This document shows positions 5,549 through 6,189 of a stretch of 6,189 nucleotides of DNA, piece by piece. The position numbers were made by a program, and so were the translations under genes. The first letter of the stretch is position 1; each line of letters opens with the position of its first letter. Origin of the DNA: an uncultured Anaerolineaceae bacterium (lineage in GTDB: Bacteria; Chloroflexota; Anaerolineae; Anaerolineales; Anaerolineaceae); the NCBI GenBank assembly GCA_937894825.1, contig CALCQT010000111.1, positions 1-6,189 on the forward strand, in the 5' to 3' direction. The notes beneath the pieces were generated by a model, which was not told where the DNA came from, did not search any database, and saw only the letters and a program-made list of their open reading frames with translations.

Positions 5549-6189
5549 TTATCTCTCCTGTATGTTTCTTTTTTCAAAAAGCCCTTCCCGCCAGGCAAAA
5601 ACCGCCGCCTGTGTTCGATCCGCCAGATGCAATTTATGCAAAATGTTCGAAACATACCCTTTCACTGTTTTTTCAGTTATAAAAAGTTTCGCCGCAATTT
5701 CACTGTTGTTATTTCCTTGCGCAATCAGTTCCAGCACATCATATTCACGCTCGGTCAGTTCCGCAAAGGGATTCACAACGCGATCCTTGCGGTCATGCAG
5801 CTCGTCCATCAATTTCTTGGCAATCTCCGGCGATAAGATCGCCGTTCCTTTCGCGGCCATCCGGATGACGTTTACCAGTTCTTCCGGACTGATTATTTTC
5901 AACACATAAGATAACGCACCCGCTTTCATGGCCGGAAATACCAGCGAATCGTCATGATGCGATGTCAGAACCACGACATGGGTGCTGGGGCTGATCTGTT
6001 TGATCTGTTTGGTCGCTTCCACCCCATTCATCCCTTCCATCAACAGGTCCATCAAAACGACGTCCGGAATATTGCCCTTCATAAATTCGATTGCCTCTTC
6101 ACCGCTGTCCGCTTCTCCGATCACTTCAATATCATCCAGTATTTCAAGATAGGAACGAACACCGTTTCGCACGATCGGGTGATCATCCA
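5549..6189 (-). CDS. NarL/LuxR-family response regulator, 5' end outside window
   Basis: A two-component DNA-binding response regulator of the NarL/FixJ class, close in style to LiaR/DegU-like regulators. The frame is open to the right edge, beginning [15 protein letters not shown], so roughly ten N-terminal residues with the start codon are missing. An internal GTG at 6172 is the Val of PIV, not the true start. Counting that Val as 1, the receiver domain spans to about 110. It has the acidic DD pair just before, phospho-acceptor D42 ([13 protein letters not shown]), T70 (VVVLTSH) and K92 (YVLK). After a short linker, the LuxR helix-turn-helix occupies about 139-198 ([15 protein letters not shown], then [23 protein letters not shown]). 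A partner histidine kinase is expected upstream, off the window. Its position before the adaptor operon makes control of efflux possible but unproven, since 432 bp with repeats intervene. Confidence 0.96.
   Translation of the reverse strand, partial: DDHPIVRNGVRSYLEILDDIEVIGEADSGEEAIEFMKGNIPDVVLMDLLMEGMNGVEATKQIKQISPSTHVVVLTSHHDDSLVFPAMKAGALSYVLKIISPEELVNVIRMAAKGTAILSPEIAKKLMDELHDRKDRVVNPFAELTEREYDVLELIAQGNNNSEIAAKLFITEKTVKGYVSNILHKLHLADRTQAAVFAWREGLFEKRNIQER

Noticed and set aside
5393..5836. 147-codon plus-strand open frame starting in repeat B
   Set aside because: Most of it is antisense to the LuxR helix-turn-helix of the response regulator, and its start is in repeat DNA.
5549..6172. 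Response regulator starting at GTG 6172
   Set aside because: The frame continues upstream as DDHPI to the window edge, which is the conserved beginning of a receiver domain, so this GTG is an internal Val.

Overview
The window looks like ordinary chromosomal DNA of moderate GC content from an environmental or gut anaerobe. All five genes are on the minus strand, so transcription runs from high to low coordinates. The adaptor proteins carry long Gly/Pro/Ser/Thr-rich tails, one ending in a TPTPSPT-type segment. The intergenic repeats contain the dispersed GTCATTTCGAG...GAGAAATC motif. Together these suggest a Chloroflexota (Anaerolineae-like) genome, but that placement is a tentative inference; a Firmicute-like origin is not excluded.

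Layout in transcription order: (1) 6189-5549, a NarL/LuxR-type response regulator whose first residues lie beyond the right edge. (2) 5548-5117, an intergenic stretch with two convergent copies of a hairpin-plus-tail repeat (B, 5495-5402; A, 5290-5199), a palindrome, and a probable promoter and strong Shine-Dalgarno for the next gene. (3) 5116-3359, a lipoprotein HlyD/MacA-type membrane fusion protein gene broken twice: a one-base frameshift just after the lipobox cysteine, and a 34-base inverted copy of a neighbouring segment inserted in the coiled-coil region. Undoing both changes restores one 574-residue frame. (4) 3322-1796, an intact 508-residue paralogous adaptor with an N-terminal membrane anchor, ended by a strong hairpin terminator at 1746-1709. 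(5) 1589-771, an M55-family D-aminopeptidase (DppA-like). (6) 763 to the left edge, a cation diffusion facilitator transporter starting 7 bases after the peptidase stop and running out of the window.

Functionally there are two transcription units after the regulator. The adaptor pair would bridge an inner-membrane transporter to the cell exterior, but no ABC or RND transporter gene lies in the window. The peptidase and metal exporter are probably co-transcribed and may be linked through metal use. The most notable features are the templated inverted insertion in the first adaptor gene and the pair of repeats whose hairpin stems differ in sequence but keep the same architecture and the same 5-base spacing to a shared tail.
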